Shown here: in pieces, positions 47,346 to 58,994 of the stretch
How positions within the stretch are numbered: position 1 is the first letter of the stretch
How the letters are laid out: each line of letters starts with the position of its first letter
Assembly (NCBI GenBank): GCA_934045905.1
Contig: OW203762.1
Span: 46,339,411-46,403,410 of the forward strand
DNA length: 64,000 bases
Direction: 5' to 3'
Origin: Leuctra nigra
Taxonomy: Eukaryota > Arthropoda > Insecta > Plecoptera > Leuctridae
The notes under the pieces: generated by a model
Told to the model about the DNA's origin: nothing
Seen by the model: only the letters and a program-made list of their open reading frames with translations
The model's database searches: none
Translations under genes and position numbers: made by a program

Positions 47346-49418
47346 TACGATGACGACAGACACTTTGATTCACCTTTAAGGTGCTAAGTATCTATCAAGC
47401 GCAGCCCCATTGAAGACATTTCGAGTTTATCAATTTCCCACTAATTCAAATAAGTAGTCTCATTACTGACACTAGTTTTAAAATTTAGAAAAATGACAAT
47501 GTTTCTCTGCGCGAATAACTTTCTTCGTGTTTCTAATTAATGTTCAATGACGAATATCTCAGCTACAACATTGACTTCCAGTCACATGTGAGCTTTGCAA
47601 AGCGAGTTCCCCTCATTGAATGAACCTACTTACTATTCCACGGCGCGTCATTGCGTGTAATCTTAGATCCAATAAGCTGAGGGCCAGTGAGACTGATTGA
47701 AGCTGTTTTGAGGCAGGTCAGGCATCTCATTCACTGATTCTTTAATGCTATTAACGCCGACAACAAGCCATTCATAAAAACATACGAGACTGGGTGGTGA
47801 TGGCTAAAACGAGCTGTGGGATAATGGATCTAGAAACGTTGCAATACTTTGTCTAAAAAGCCTGATTTACACGGTACAATTCCTGTGTCACATTTGCACT
47901 TTTCATACAATTTTGTATTTACACGATGCAACTTCTGGTCACAGAACATTTAGATTTAGAACACGTTCTAATTTCTATCAAGAAATGTGACACAGAAGTG
48001 TGGCACAGAAGTTTTTCAAGAAATTGTTCCGTGTAAATTGGGCTTTATGACCAGTTCTTGAGACACGGATCCATGTCAAAATAGTCTTCTATCATCAAAA
48101 TACCTCTCAGAAAATTACGTCATAAATTGCAATGAATGTTTATGATTGAATCAAGTAAATGTTGGGAGCACAATTGGGAGTTGACGAAGAGAAAGGGGAA
48201 TGTTGAACGAATGTTAGAATAGTCGTGGCTAATTTTTCATTCAAACAATGACAGATATATTTTTGGATTATTTATTTTACTACTTTTGAAGTAGTACCCG
48301 TGTAGTAGTTAGTAGTAGTAAAGTATAGTAAGCCGTGTTGTATCCACTAAGTAATTGGTGGATTCAGCGGTGTTTTTCATATGTACGGGCCCAGCCCTTC
48401 GCGGGACGTTTGGATGACAGTTGATCCGTCATCTTCACTCGTTCTCGTCGAGACCACTGACCAGCCTGAAGATGCCGATCAAATCGAAACGTCGCCACAA
48501 ACAACATACATCGCCTCTGAAGCCACAACAACTATTTTACTATAGCATGTAACAATGCTGCTCTAGAGTTACTAATAGTGATTTATAGATATCAGGTTAA
48601 AACAAGCCGAATAATTTGCAAGTAATCAAGGTGCGGTTAACAATTTTTACAATCACCATTTCTCTTGCAAGTAATATTTTTGAGATGCAGTAATTATAGT
48701 AGTTGTTTCAAACAACTACAATTTTTACAACTTACAACTAGAACTACAATTTTTAATATTGAGAATTGATGTTTTAACGTCAAAGTTTGATATATAAAAT
48801 CAACTGGAGAAAATAAACATATTTTTACGTTGGCGAAAACATTAGTACGGTGTACGGGTAAGGTGTACACGTCAGGTAAGGTGTTCTGTTGCTAAAAGCG
48901 TCATGGATCACGTACACATGTTCACAATGTGCTTTCCAATGTACGGAAATGAATGACCTTGACTTTATCATTCCTCTTTAGTCTTTCCACCCCCTCCGGA
49001 GGCGACATATATTTTAGCTAACGGCGTCTGAGTGTCTCCACGGAACGTTCTATTGTAAGGTGTTTTATGTATACTCATTTCACGGCCCTTGTCTGGCTGA
49101 GCCCTTGTAAATGGATGGAGTTGTTCTGTTAGATTACATGTGTTCACTGTTTTAGATGCATTGTCATGCTAATTGCTGCTTCTTACAACGCTCTAAGTTA
49201 TTCTGGCCACGTTTACTCGACATCCAGCCCACTGCGAAACACGGGCACGCGTCTGCGCGAATATCGACTCAGACTGCACTTGGAGGAATTCGAGAAGGAA
49301 CACGAGAGCAAATTAGGAAAAATAATTTTCAGATAATAGTTCCTTAATTCGTGAGCTGATGATCTATTTGGGATAAATAAATAAATAAATACAAAATTCG
49401 TTCCTGAAATTGTTTACA
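47346..49418. other. No gene seen
   Basis: AT-rich. Contains an inverted-repeat stretch at about 47880-48030 (TGTGTCACATTTG, AAATGTGACACAGAAG) and a conserved-looking word near 48470-48505 (see findings). (AAAT)n lies at 49376-49390. Confidence 0.45.
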
Positions 49419-50312
49419 ACTAGGAAAACGCTCTGGGTAACGCGTTGATGAGCGAGCACGGATACGCGCAACACCTCGAACCGAAATTCTGTCTATCGAA
49501 AATGTCATTAAAAGCCAATCATTCTAGAATTTCGTCACAGACTTGTATAAAAATCTCAAAAAATTCCTAAAATATTGGTCCAAATAACCATGCAAAGCTT
49601 TAAGTTGATAAATTGAACCTTTATGATTGAACGGTTCCGTGTGAATTTTCAAAAATCCCAGGATCTCCTTCAAAAAATATACCTGGGGCCACTCATATGA
49701 TATAAGTGTGTCTACACAATATCAGATCGACTGTTGAACGGTCATTATCAGTTTCATATGCGTTTGATAGTTTCTGCTCTAACTACCTTGCCTTGAACTG
49801 AAGAGTCGAAGTCGCCGTGAATTTGACAGAACACGCAAAATGTCCGTAAAATGTCAATAACTTTTGGATTTAAGCACAGATTAGTATGAAAATTGAAAAA
49901 AATGCAGATAATGTTGGTCCCAACCGTCATGCGAAGTTATAAGTTGATCGTTCAATCGGTTCTAGTTTAAATTTCAAAAAACACAGAAAAGATGGTTTTA
50001 AATTTTAACCTATGGGAGGATTTGGCTGAAACTTTTTATGATTGGGTACAATGTTGGTTGAAATGACTATGCTAAATTTCAAATTGATGAGATCTACCAA
50101 TCTAAAGATATTTTTTTTTAAATTTGAACCAATCACGGGATTTCAAAAAAAATTAGGGTCAGCAAATCTCATATTTGGTCTGGATATGTGTGCAAAATTT
50201 CAGTTCGATCGAATAAACGGTGCGATCTGTATACAAGCAGACGACAGACAAAAAAACAAAAAAAAAAAAAACAGAGGTCCGTGCCAAAAGAGCCAAAAGG
50301 AGACGCTCGCTC
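49419..50312 (+). mobile_element. Family D repeat, copy D2
   Basis: Shares with D1 the first 75 bp almost exactly, the internal CCATGCAAAGCTTTAAGTTG-type phrases, and the end CAGAGGTCCGTGCC...GGAGACGCTCGCTC. It is about 150 bp longer than D1 and the final CGCTTCG segment is missing. There is no ORF. Confidence 0.8.
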
Positions 50313-52499
50313 AAAAACAGTACAATTAATACCTATACTTTGCAGAGGTAAGTTTAGTTTTAAAGTAAAATACGTAACAATAAACCTGAACATATTGTAG
50401 AGTATGATTTGGCTAGGGTATAGTTAACGGCTACATACTGATACACCTTCTTCAAGAAGTGTAACTCGCCCCTTAGCAATTGACAAATCTTATGTCAGTA
50501 GATAAATACAATAATTAAAACGCTGCAGAAATGGAGCTACTATTTTTGGTTTTGGTTGTCATAAGTGCAGGAAAAGCACAATTGGATATTCATAAATAAA
50601 ATCTGCATCTCAGATGTAGAAGGCCTGAAGTTCCCCTTTCTATGTTTCTTGAGGTGAGGTAAAAACACTTCCGATAATATTTGTGTAATGGTGTAATGCG
50701 TCTAGCGTAAGAGAATACTTCAATGTAACTGAATTTGTTGACATCAGTCAAATGTCAATTGATATGAGCTTGATTACATCATTACAAAATGGTCTACCGC
50801 AAAATCGAGATCTGGACTTCCGGCCTTCTACCTCTGAGTTAAAGGTGTACTCCTGTGGCAAACTTAAATCCTATGTAAAAGTATACTCTTATTCTCCTAT
50901 TTGCTTATAAACTAATGTGTATAGATTGAGTTGAGACGCATGCATCTCAGTGTTAAATATCCTCGTAAATATCTACACTTCTTCTTTTCGGAAGCTCAAC
51001 GTGTAAACAACATCTTAAATGCAACAATTACTTCAATGAACTCGTCCACACCGCAAGTATCACGATGCATCACGTAGCAGACGTCGTGCTTTCAGCTTCA
51101 CTATCATGTCTTGAATCTGAATGGATGAGGAGAGACACGCGTCTTGCTATATCCATTCAGAAAGCTAGTCCATTCATTCATCTCCTTACAACCCCCCTCC
51201 CCCTCGACCTATACACGTTATGTTCGGTTGTACTACTATGTATGCACACGACTCGACCAACTACTTGCCATGCCCGCTGGGAATGCGTTCCCAACCTCGG
51301 TGACATATGTCGTCACGAATGCCACAGTCTCAACCATCATGACGCGGTAATATCAGATTTGAGCATTTGGAGTGTAATATTCTATAATCTCACATATACC
51401 GCATCTAGCAGTAATAGTGCATATGGTAGTAAAACATTTTCAATTGACGTCATAATCCAGGAATTAGTTCTTTCGGATTCTTGCGGGAATTTGGTACCCA
51501 CATAAATGCCATAGCTTTAAAATTTTCAATATTTAAATCTGATTGCCTAGATGCCGTTGATTTTGAATACAATCCTGTAATGAAGTTATATATTGCCAGT
51601 TTGTCTATGGTGGAGAGGGGGGGGGGGGGGCCGGGGGGCGTCCTAATTTCATGGACCAGCACCCCCCGGAAAGCAATCGATCTGAATATTTCCAGATATT
51701 TAGTGCTGAATTAGTGCTAATTTGTGCCGTTGATTTTTATAATATGTCTGGTTTTGTTTCAACCTAATGTTAATGTGTGGGGGCCGGCCGGCACCACCAA
51801 ACATTTTAAAATCTTAAAAACCTGTAAAAAGGCCTGTATCTTAAAAACTAATGCAGAACTAATTAAAAAATCACGGCATTAATTACTAATTAGCACTAAT
51901 TCACAAAAGATTTATCCACCAATTTGTTGTCCAATTTTGTCTAATGCAACGTCATTACCAGGCGAATCCAGTTATTTCCTCCTATGCAAATGATGCACAG
52001 AACATTATTCTGAGACAACGAAATGTAAAACGAATGTAAAACGACTTATATGTGTGGCGTGCGCGAGGGCGTGCGTAGGTAACTGCGCTTCACTAAATAC
52101 CTACTATACACAAACTTGAGTTGTTCATATTGTATTTGAGCAATTTAATTTAATTTAAATACTTTTCCTGTTTCGGGATCAGTGTTACTTTATATATTGC
52201 AACTACAAGTACCAGATGCAGGTGCTTCATGTGTTCTTCTGTCTTATCGTCATCTCCGTCATGCAGTCGTGACGTCAGCACGGCATATCCACGGACCATG
52301 CAGCTGCACCCCGAGTTGATATGAGACAATTGAGTGATGTGGGCTAGGGAAGGGAAGGGAGCACCCTATGCGTAGTCCCCTGCACCCCTTGTACTTTGTG
52401 CCCCCGACGAGTACGCCACCCTTGCCACGGTATCGGGTAATACACTGAGTCATACGCTGCCGCTGTCTGTAGTCAGTCCTCGGTTGACGCCTTCATCTA
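50313..52499. other. No gene seen
   Basis: Contains G-rich low complexity at 51615-51637. A 146-codon ORF at 51065-51505 has no family resemblance and cysteine-rich random composition; I do not call it a gene. Confidence 0.45.
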
Positions 52500-52660
52500 T
52501 AGAGGTGACCGTGACAGGATGGGATGCTGAGAGCTTCCAGTGGATTGGAATGAAATGAGAAGATGTACGATGCCCGAACCGGTACTCGATCCCGGGTCTT
52601 CTCTATGTAAGTTCAGCTCCATGCTCAGCGGTTGGCGCTAGATTTCAGTTACGACATCTC
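52500..52660 (-). repeat. Candidate tRNA-derived SINE
   Basis: The minus strand reads CCAACCGCTGAGCATGGAGC, then TTACATAGAGAAGACCCGGG and ATCGAGTACCGG. This is a tRNA-like anticodon and T-arm order with a degenerate box B (GGATCGAGTACC). No clear 3' tail. Confidence 0.42.
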
Positions 52661-53048
52661 TCTACGAGTCTGCATCTGACATTTGAAGAGCGCACGTGTC
52701 CTTACCTGTTGCCATCACGTGACTCATGTGTGTTTCCTCAAGGGCTGACGGAGCTGGGCGGGAAGGGGGGGGGGGACTGGGGGAGTCCTCGAGCTCATCG
52801 GAAATTTTAGTGTGTGTGAAAATGTTCCTGCTTTTCTCAAAACGAAATCCTCGTGCGTAATTTGTGCAACAATGTCGAATGCAATTTCCAGCCTCATCTG
52901 CTGGAGGAGTTTCAGACGTTTTGAAACTCGCACGGTTCTAAGAGCTATGAAGAAACACACAAATAATTGAACTTAGATTTTCATTTTCTTCACAATCTTT
53001 TCGTGTAACGTAAGAAAACAAGCTTAATTGTAAGCTTATAAAGCATTA

Positions 53049-53167
53049 TGGCGTTTTCGGCTGGCCACACTGGGGCTGCACTGGGTTTGCACTGAAGTGA
53101 CGTCACCATACAAAACTCAATGCTAATTTCAAAACGATAAACCCCGTGCGGCCAGCCGAAAACGCCA
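53049..53167. mobile_element. 119-bp MITE containing a perfect CRE
   Basis: Inverted termini TGGCGTTTTCGGCTGGCC and GGCCAGCCGAAAACGCCA are perfect over 18 bp and extend, with changes, to about 28 bp. The interior carries GTGACGTCAC near 53097-53106. Flanks TTA and ATA leave the target duplication undecided. Confidence 0.85.
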
Positions 53168-54058
53168 ATAGTATACCATCTTACCTCGATATGATAGTAC
53201 CTAAATTTTCTCTCTGAGATAAAAAAAAAAACGGCATTCATGTCGAGTGTACATTTTATTGTAACCATGTAACCATTGTAACCATTGGTTGATAAAAATG
53301 ACATTACTCGACAGTAATACCTTTTTCCCGCCAAAATGTCCACTGAATTTAAATGTTATATTTATGAATGAAAATGTACACTTTTGAGTGTGAAAATAGT
53401 ATGTTTTACTAGTTCATGTTTTACCAACAAATGAATATAATATATTGTTCTTTTTAAACGTAGTTTTTAATACAAGTATTCAAAGCATAGGTACAATGTT
53501 GTTTGTGTATCAAATTTTCTCTCGATGGAACAAAATTGCAATTTATAAGATACCTAGCCTGTCATTACGATTATAAGTTCTAACAGTGGAATGAAAGTGA
53601 TCATTTACGCTGCTATCAGGGTGACACTCTTTGACAATCCGTCTCTATCTACTTCAGATGATAAGACAAATGATACAGAGACTTTTAATGACAAAGGCAG
53701 AACTTAGATTATTTTAATATGCAGCAAGTATCAGATTCTGTGCTTATTAGTTCATTGGTGATATCTGCTCAGGTTGTTTATAATCAGTTTTTTGCTAAAC
53801 CAAAGTCGATCGGGATTCAACCCAACATTATTCTTTATTCTTTATGCACTTCAGAAAAGCGAGATAATAAGATTTCTAGATATATCAATACTGCATAAGC
53901 ATAGCTCATCTACAAACGAACACATTGGAACATTACGCACAATCCCGAGCAGACTCTTGACCAGAGATGTGGGTCAAGCTCAAGACATCATGGGCAGTCT
54001 TCAGTCCATGCTCTGGCGTCAGCCATCATTCTTTCTCCTTGTGTTGAGTTGGACAAGC
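53168..54058. other. No gene seen
   Basis: AT-rich with no recognisable ORF or element boundary. Confidence 0.5.
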
Positions 54059-54462
54059 AGGCGCGCAGGAAGGGGGTGGGGGGGGGGGCCTCGAGCTGGC
54101 TGACCCCCCATTCACCATACAAAATTAAGTTTTGTGTCCAAGAATCCCATAAAAAAATTTAAATTCTAAAAAACGCCCTGCGGGGTAAAAATAGGGAGTT
54201 ATTTGTTGTAATTTGAGCAGTCCCAGAAACAATTTTAAAATGTTCATATTCGAATAAATGCCCTGCGAGGCAACAATCTGAGTTTTTTTGTTTAAATTTG
54301 TGCATTTTAAAGCCCCAGAATAACTTTTAACAGGGTTAAATTCTAAAAAACGCCCTGCGGGGTTCAAACTGGGGGCTTTACCCCCTACCCAGACCCCCCT
54401 TTCGGTTGTCGCAATCCCCCCCCCCCCCCCCACCCATGATGGAAATAGTGCCTACGCGCCTG
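54059..54462. mobile_element. hAT-type MITE with perfect 8-bp target duplication
   Basis: TGGACAAG flanks both sides exactly (54051-54058 and 54463-54470). Termini CAGGCGCGCAGGAA and TGCCTACGCGCCTG. Interior GC-paired blocks of the type ACGCCCTGCGGGG recur three times (near 54173, 54261, 54350). No transposase ORF. Confidence 0.95.
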
Positions 54463-54872
54463 TGGACAAGTAGTATTTCACTGTAGATCTTCTCTTCATC
54501 TCAAATCCATTCACTGTAAGACTGATCGACCTTGAAACACAAAGTCAATTCATTTATCCAGCAATCTACTGGAAACAATTAGGTATTACAGACATTTTAC
54601 AGTCAATAAAATCGTATTCAAAATCGAGCTAAATGACTAAAGCTTGACAGTAGATTTTAAGGTCGTCGTCATTCTTACATGTGAATGGATTTTATATGAT
54701 ATCTATTTCAGAAAATCCAATTTGAACGTAAATATTCAACCCATTCTTTTATAGTTTCAATGCAATGCAATACAATCAATTTCGAAATACGTTTTAAAAT
54801 CATTTGCATTTATAATATTTTTTTTTATCTTTTCTTGCATTTGTTAAAAAGCATATGTTTAAGTAAGAGTAA
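54463..54872. other. No gene seen
   Basis: AT-rich spacer between the hAT MITE and family A copy B1. Confidence 0.5.
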
Positions 54873-56174
54873 CCCATAAAAAACACTCCGTGTAAAAATG
54901 CCAGCCAAGTCTCTCCAACTATAAAAAAATAGAAGAAATCTAAAAATTCAGCACTGAAAAGGAGTGATATCAAAAAATTGGGCCAAGTCAAAACTTAATT
55001 TTAAAAACCAAAATATACTTGGCGCATCGTGCATATAGATCGTTAAGAAGTATAGGCCAGATGTGTGATGTACATCAAATCTATCTACCCTATAATGCCG
55101 TAAAAAACGATGCGCCAAGTATATTTTAGTTTTTAAAATTAAGTTTTGACTTGGCCCAATTTTTTGATATCACTCCTTTTCAGTGCTGAATTTTTAGATT
55201 TCTTCTATTTTTTTATAGTTGAAGAGACTTGGCTGGCATTTTTACACGGAGTGTTTTTTATGGGGATATCACTCATTTTTTTAGTTTATTTACATAACTT
55301 GTAACACATATCGGAGCAACAATGACTAATTCCTTTAAAAAAATAAGCCATTTCCGAATAGTTACTATGAAAAATTGCCACGTAGATTTGTGAAAGCATC
55401 GTTCCAATCGGTCAAGCCGTTTTCGATATATGGCATCTCTTCCGGTTTTCAAAATGGCGGCTGAAATTACTGCCACCTATAATTTGTTTCTATAAATGTT
55501 ATGTCTCAGTATAAGCCTTCTGAATATATATTTTTATTGCATAAAGAGTTGATTCAGTATGTTTTTAATTTTTATGACGTCATTTCCGGTTTCGGTAATA
55601 GTACATTTCTATTTCAAGTATTGATATTCCACATAGATGACCGTCTGAATCATTTGGTGCTAGTTTCATTCAGATCGGTCTAGCCGTTTTTGAGATATGA
55701 CGTCACTTCCGGTTTCAAAATGGCGGCTTCCGGTTGGTTTTATAAAAAGGCACCTCAGACGCCAAAAGTGCACATGTGGTAAAAATGTCAAATCGATCGG
55801 TTCAGCCGTTTAGGCTGTGGCGGTGATAGCAACGTTCCTTGATATCTGAAGAAGAAGCCGAAGAAGAAGAAGAAGATACCTTTTAAAAAGGGGTGTAATT
55901 TCACTGTTTTCACGGCCCTCTAGCTCGCAAATGGCATAACTTGTTATTCCAAAATTTGGTATATGTTGTCAGGTGGGCCATAGCTCGAAATTAAGATATT
56001 TCGCAACAATGTGAGATTTTCCAATTTTAAGATCCAGTAGGCCGAAAATGCCACTTTGATGCTTACAGTAAAAGTGTTTGGTCTGCTCCTCAGTTTATTA
56101 GGCATTTACGGTATGTTGAGTGAGTGTGAGTGTACAGTACGACTTGGCTGGGTGGAGCGACCGCTCCACTAGAT
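54873..56174 (-). mobile_element. Family A composite repeat, copy B1
   Basis: From left: foldback (54873-55264, arms about 158 bp, spacer about 73 bp), degenerate ETS/CRE units on the minus strand (perfect site at 55697-55712, variant at about 55575), a GAAGAA microsatellite (about 55846-55876), the conserved head (55880-56090) and the terminal hairpin GTGGAGCGACCGCTCCAC at 56152-56169 followed by TAGATA. The same order occurs in B2 and, in the opposite direction, in C. Confidence 0.85.
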
Positions 56175-56189
56175 ACCGCAATGATTTAC

Positions 56190-56922
56190 CGCAATGACAT
56201 TTACTGCAATGATTTCGAACACTTCGTACAATACATGTTTTTAAGTATTGTCATGTTCTATATAAAATAAATAACACTAAAACTCGTTCCAATCGCTCCA
56301 GCCGTTTTCTAGATATCTATGACTCACATCCGGAATTTTACAAATGGTGGCAGAAAATACTGCAAACTTGATTTTTTATGTATGCACGCTTGCATTTTCT
56401 TAAAAGCTTTTTGCGAATATATATTTATAGATATTTTAAGTATAATGATGCAATTTCCTGTTTCATTGATTTAATAACGAAATTCCAGATTTTCTTACTG
56501 ATAGTGAGACATCATTCAGATGGATCATCTGAACACATTGATTACTGGATATTGTTTCCAATCAGTACAGCCGGTTTCGTGATATTATGTCACTTCCGGC
56601 TTAAATGGCGGTATACAAAACCCATGAGTTTGAGGTCAAGGTCATATCAGACGTCTCACTAAAGTGCACACATGGTAAATATTTCATCTAATTCGTTTCA
56701 GCCGGCTATGGTTGTGGAGTCGCTACAGTGTTATTTTGACCGAATCAGAATCAAATTTGTCACAATTTAACCATATTTAACGATATTCAAGGTTCTCTAC
56801 TTCATAAACGGCATGACAAATAATTAAAAAATCAAAGTAATTTATTTCTGAACAATGTGGGATTTTCCATTTTTGATATCTAGTAGGCCAAAAATACTCT
56901 GTTCATGCTTATGGTAAACGTA
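56190..56922 (-). mobile_element. Diverged family A fragment
   Basis: Weaker ETS/CRE units (ATGACTCACATCCGG near 56318, ATGTCACTTCCGGC near 56585) and a decayed head (GTGGGATTTTCCATTTTTGA near 56860). Its head ends where the B2 foldback begins, so it is an older copy abutted or interrupted by B2. Confidence 0.6.
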
Positions 56923-58109
56923 CCCCATAAAAAACACTCCGTGTAAAAATACCAGCCAAGTCTCTTCAATTAAAAAAAAATATAAGAAATCTAAAAATTC
57001 AGCACTGAAAAGTAGTGATATCAAAAAATTGGCCAAGTCAAAATTTTTCAAAAAATACTTTGCGCATCGTGCATTATAAATAGCATAGAAGTAGGTCGAA
57101 AATCAAATATACTCATCTATACATATAATATATCTATAATAATGTACTAAAAAAATGATGCGCCAAGTATTTTTTGAAAAATTTTGACTAGGCCAATTTT
57201 TTGATATCACTACTTTTCAGTGCTGAATTTTTAGATTTCTTATATTTTTTTTTAATTGAAGAGACTTGGCTGGTATTTTTACACGGAGTGTTTTTTATGG
57301 GGATATCACTCCTTTTTTCAGTTTATTCTTGCAACTTGTAACATATACCTATTGTGGCAACAAGACTTAAATTCCTTTAAAAAATACGCCTTTGTGATTT
57401 GGTTGCTAAGAAAAGTTGTGCTCGTTACTATGTTTATGCTGTAAATAATATGCTATGAAGTATAGTGAAAGTTTCGTTCCAATCGGTCCAGCCGTTCTCG
57501 AGTTATGGCATCACTTCCGATTTTCAAAATGGCGGCTGACATCACAGCCACCTAAAATTTGTATCTATAAATGTTATGAAACATTATAAGCCTTCTGAAT
57601 ATGTAGATATTGTTATAAGAGATGATTTTAGTCAGATTTGGCATTTTTATGACGTAATTTCCGGTTTCGACAATAGTATATGTCTATTTCGACTATTGAT
57701 ATTTTATATAGATGACCGTCCGAATCGTTTGGCGCTTATTTCGTCCTGATCGGTCTATCCGTTTTTGAGATATGACGGTACTTCCGGTTTCAAAATGGCG
57801 GCTTCCGGTTGGTTTTATAAAAAGGCACCTCAGACGCCAGAAGTGCACATGTGGTAAAAATTTCAGATCGATCGGTTTTGCCGTTTAGGCTGTGGTGGTG
57901 ATAGCAACGTTCCTTGATATCTGAAGAAGAAGCGGAAGAAGAAGAAGATACCTTTTAAAAAGGGGTGTAATTTCACTGTTTTCACGACCCTCTAGCTCGC
58001 AAATGGCATAAACTGTTGTTCCCAAATTTGGTATATGGTGTGGGGTGGGCCATAGCTCGAAATTAAGATATTTTGCAACAATGTGAGATTTTCCAATTTT
58101 AAGATCCAG

Positions 58110-58772
58110 AGGATCTTAAGAGAGGAGGAGGAGGGTGAGGAGGGTGTGGGTGTGAGGAGGGTGTGTATGGCTGAAGGGTTTTATCAGAGTGTGAGGAAAC
58201 TGTTGTGGAACGAAGACATGCCACGTAGGTGTAAGGTACTACTGTACAAGATGTACTTTGTACCGATCTTAACTTATGCAGCAGTAACCTGGCCAATGGG
58301 AGGGAAGGAAGAAGTGAAATTACAAGGGGCAGAGATGAAGTTTTTAAGAAGTTTAGCAGGATTGACAAAACTTGACAAGGTAAGAAGTACAAAGATAAGG
58401 AAAGATCTGGGAGTGGAGGCTCTAGGTTTCAAATTGGGAAAAGAGAGGTTGAGGTGGTATAGACGATGGAAAGGAATGGCACCGGAAAGAATTCCAAGGA
58501 GGGAGGCAGAGCGAGCAGCAATTGATGGGAAAAGAAAGAGAGGAAGACCAAGAACAAAGTGGATGAATGGAGTGGTGGCGGCTGTGGAAGAGAGAGGGGA
58601 GTCGTGGATGAAGATCAGAGATGAAAAGTGGTGGGAAGACGTGGACATATGGAGAAGACTTGTAGAAAAAGTTGAGGAGGAAGGAGGAGAAGAAGTTGAA
58701 GATGGAGAAGAAGATGATGAAGATGAAGAGAATACAGAAGAAACGTCAGGCCCGGCCAGCCGGTTTCATTAA
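58110..58772 (+). pseudogene. LINE ORF2, C-terminal fragment only
   Basis: About 220 open codons: FYQSVRKLLWNEDMPRRCKV, then AEMKFLRSLAGL, LGKERLRWYRRWKG, KRGRPRTKWMNG and a Glu/Asp-rich end, with the stop at 58770-58772. It corresponds to the region after the reverse transcriptase in the copy at 34259-35035. No catalytic domain remains. The frame runs on into family A sequence upstream, which is not coding. Confidence 0.88.
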
Positions 58773-58843
58773 TTAGGCCCTTGTATTTACCTCCTTAACC
58801 CACTGTAATTTGGAAAAAAAAGGATTAAAGATTATTATTATTA
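58110..58843 (+). mobile_element. 5'-truncated LINE with 11-bp target duplication and (ATT)n tail
   Basis: TTAAGATCCAG stands on both sides (58099-58109 and 58844-58854). The 3' end reads GGAAAAAAAAGGATTAAAG then (ATT)n. The 3'UTR shares GTCAGGCCCGGCCAGCCGG with the minus-strand LINE ending at 34081 (GACAGGCTTGGCCAGCCGG there), so both belong to related families. Confidence 0.93.
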
Positions 58844-58994
58844 TTAAGATCCAGTAGGCCGAAAATGCCTGCATGTTATTGCTTACAGTAAAAGTGTTTG
58901 GTCTGCTCCTCAGTTTGTTAGGCATTTACGGTATGTTTAGTGAGTGTGAGTGCACAGTACGACTTGGCTGGGTGGAGCGACCGCTCCACTAGAT

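Larger units (their letters stand above)
56923..58994 (-). mobile_element. Family A composite repeat, copy B2, with LINE insertion
   Basis: Foldback 56923-57302 (ends CCCCATAAAAAACACTCC and complement), degenerate ETS/CRE units (about 57505, 57650, 57772), GAAGAA microsatellite (about 57924-57945), head (57955-58109, resuming at 58844) and terminal hairpin at 58972-58989 followed by TAGATA. A LINE fragment splits the head at 58110-58843; removing it restores the B1 order. Confidence 0.87.

Noticed and set aside
47087..47363. His-rich and Ser-rich ORFs
   Set aside because: Translations of the (ATC)n microsatellite.
51065..51505. 146-codon plus-strand ORF
   Set aside because: No recognisable motif and no splice or UTR context; the length is possible by chance in this less AT-rich stretch.
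54125..54433. 102-codon minus-strand ORF
   Set aside because: Lies wholly inside a hAT MITE and reads its repeated GC blocks.
57256..57444. Similar short ORFs beside foldbacks at 3095, 54800, 56842 and 57256
   Set aside because: They translate the same foldback arm and differ only by copy; no sign of selection for a protein.
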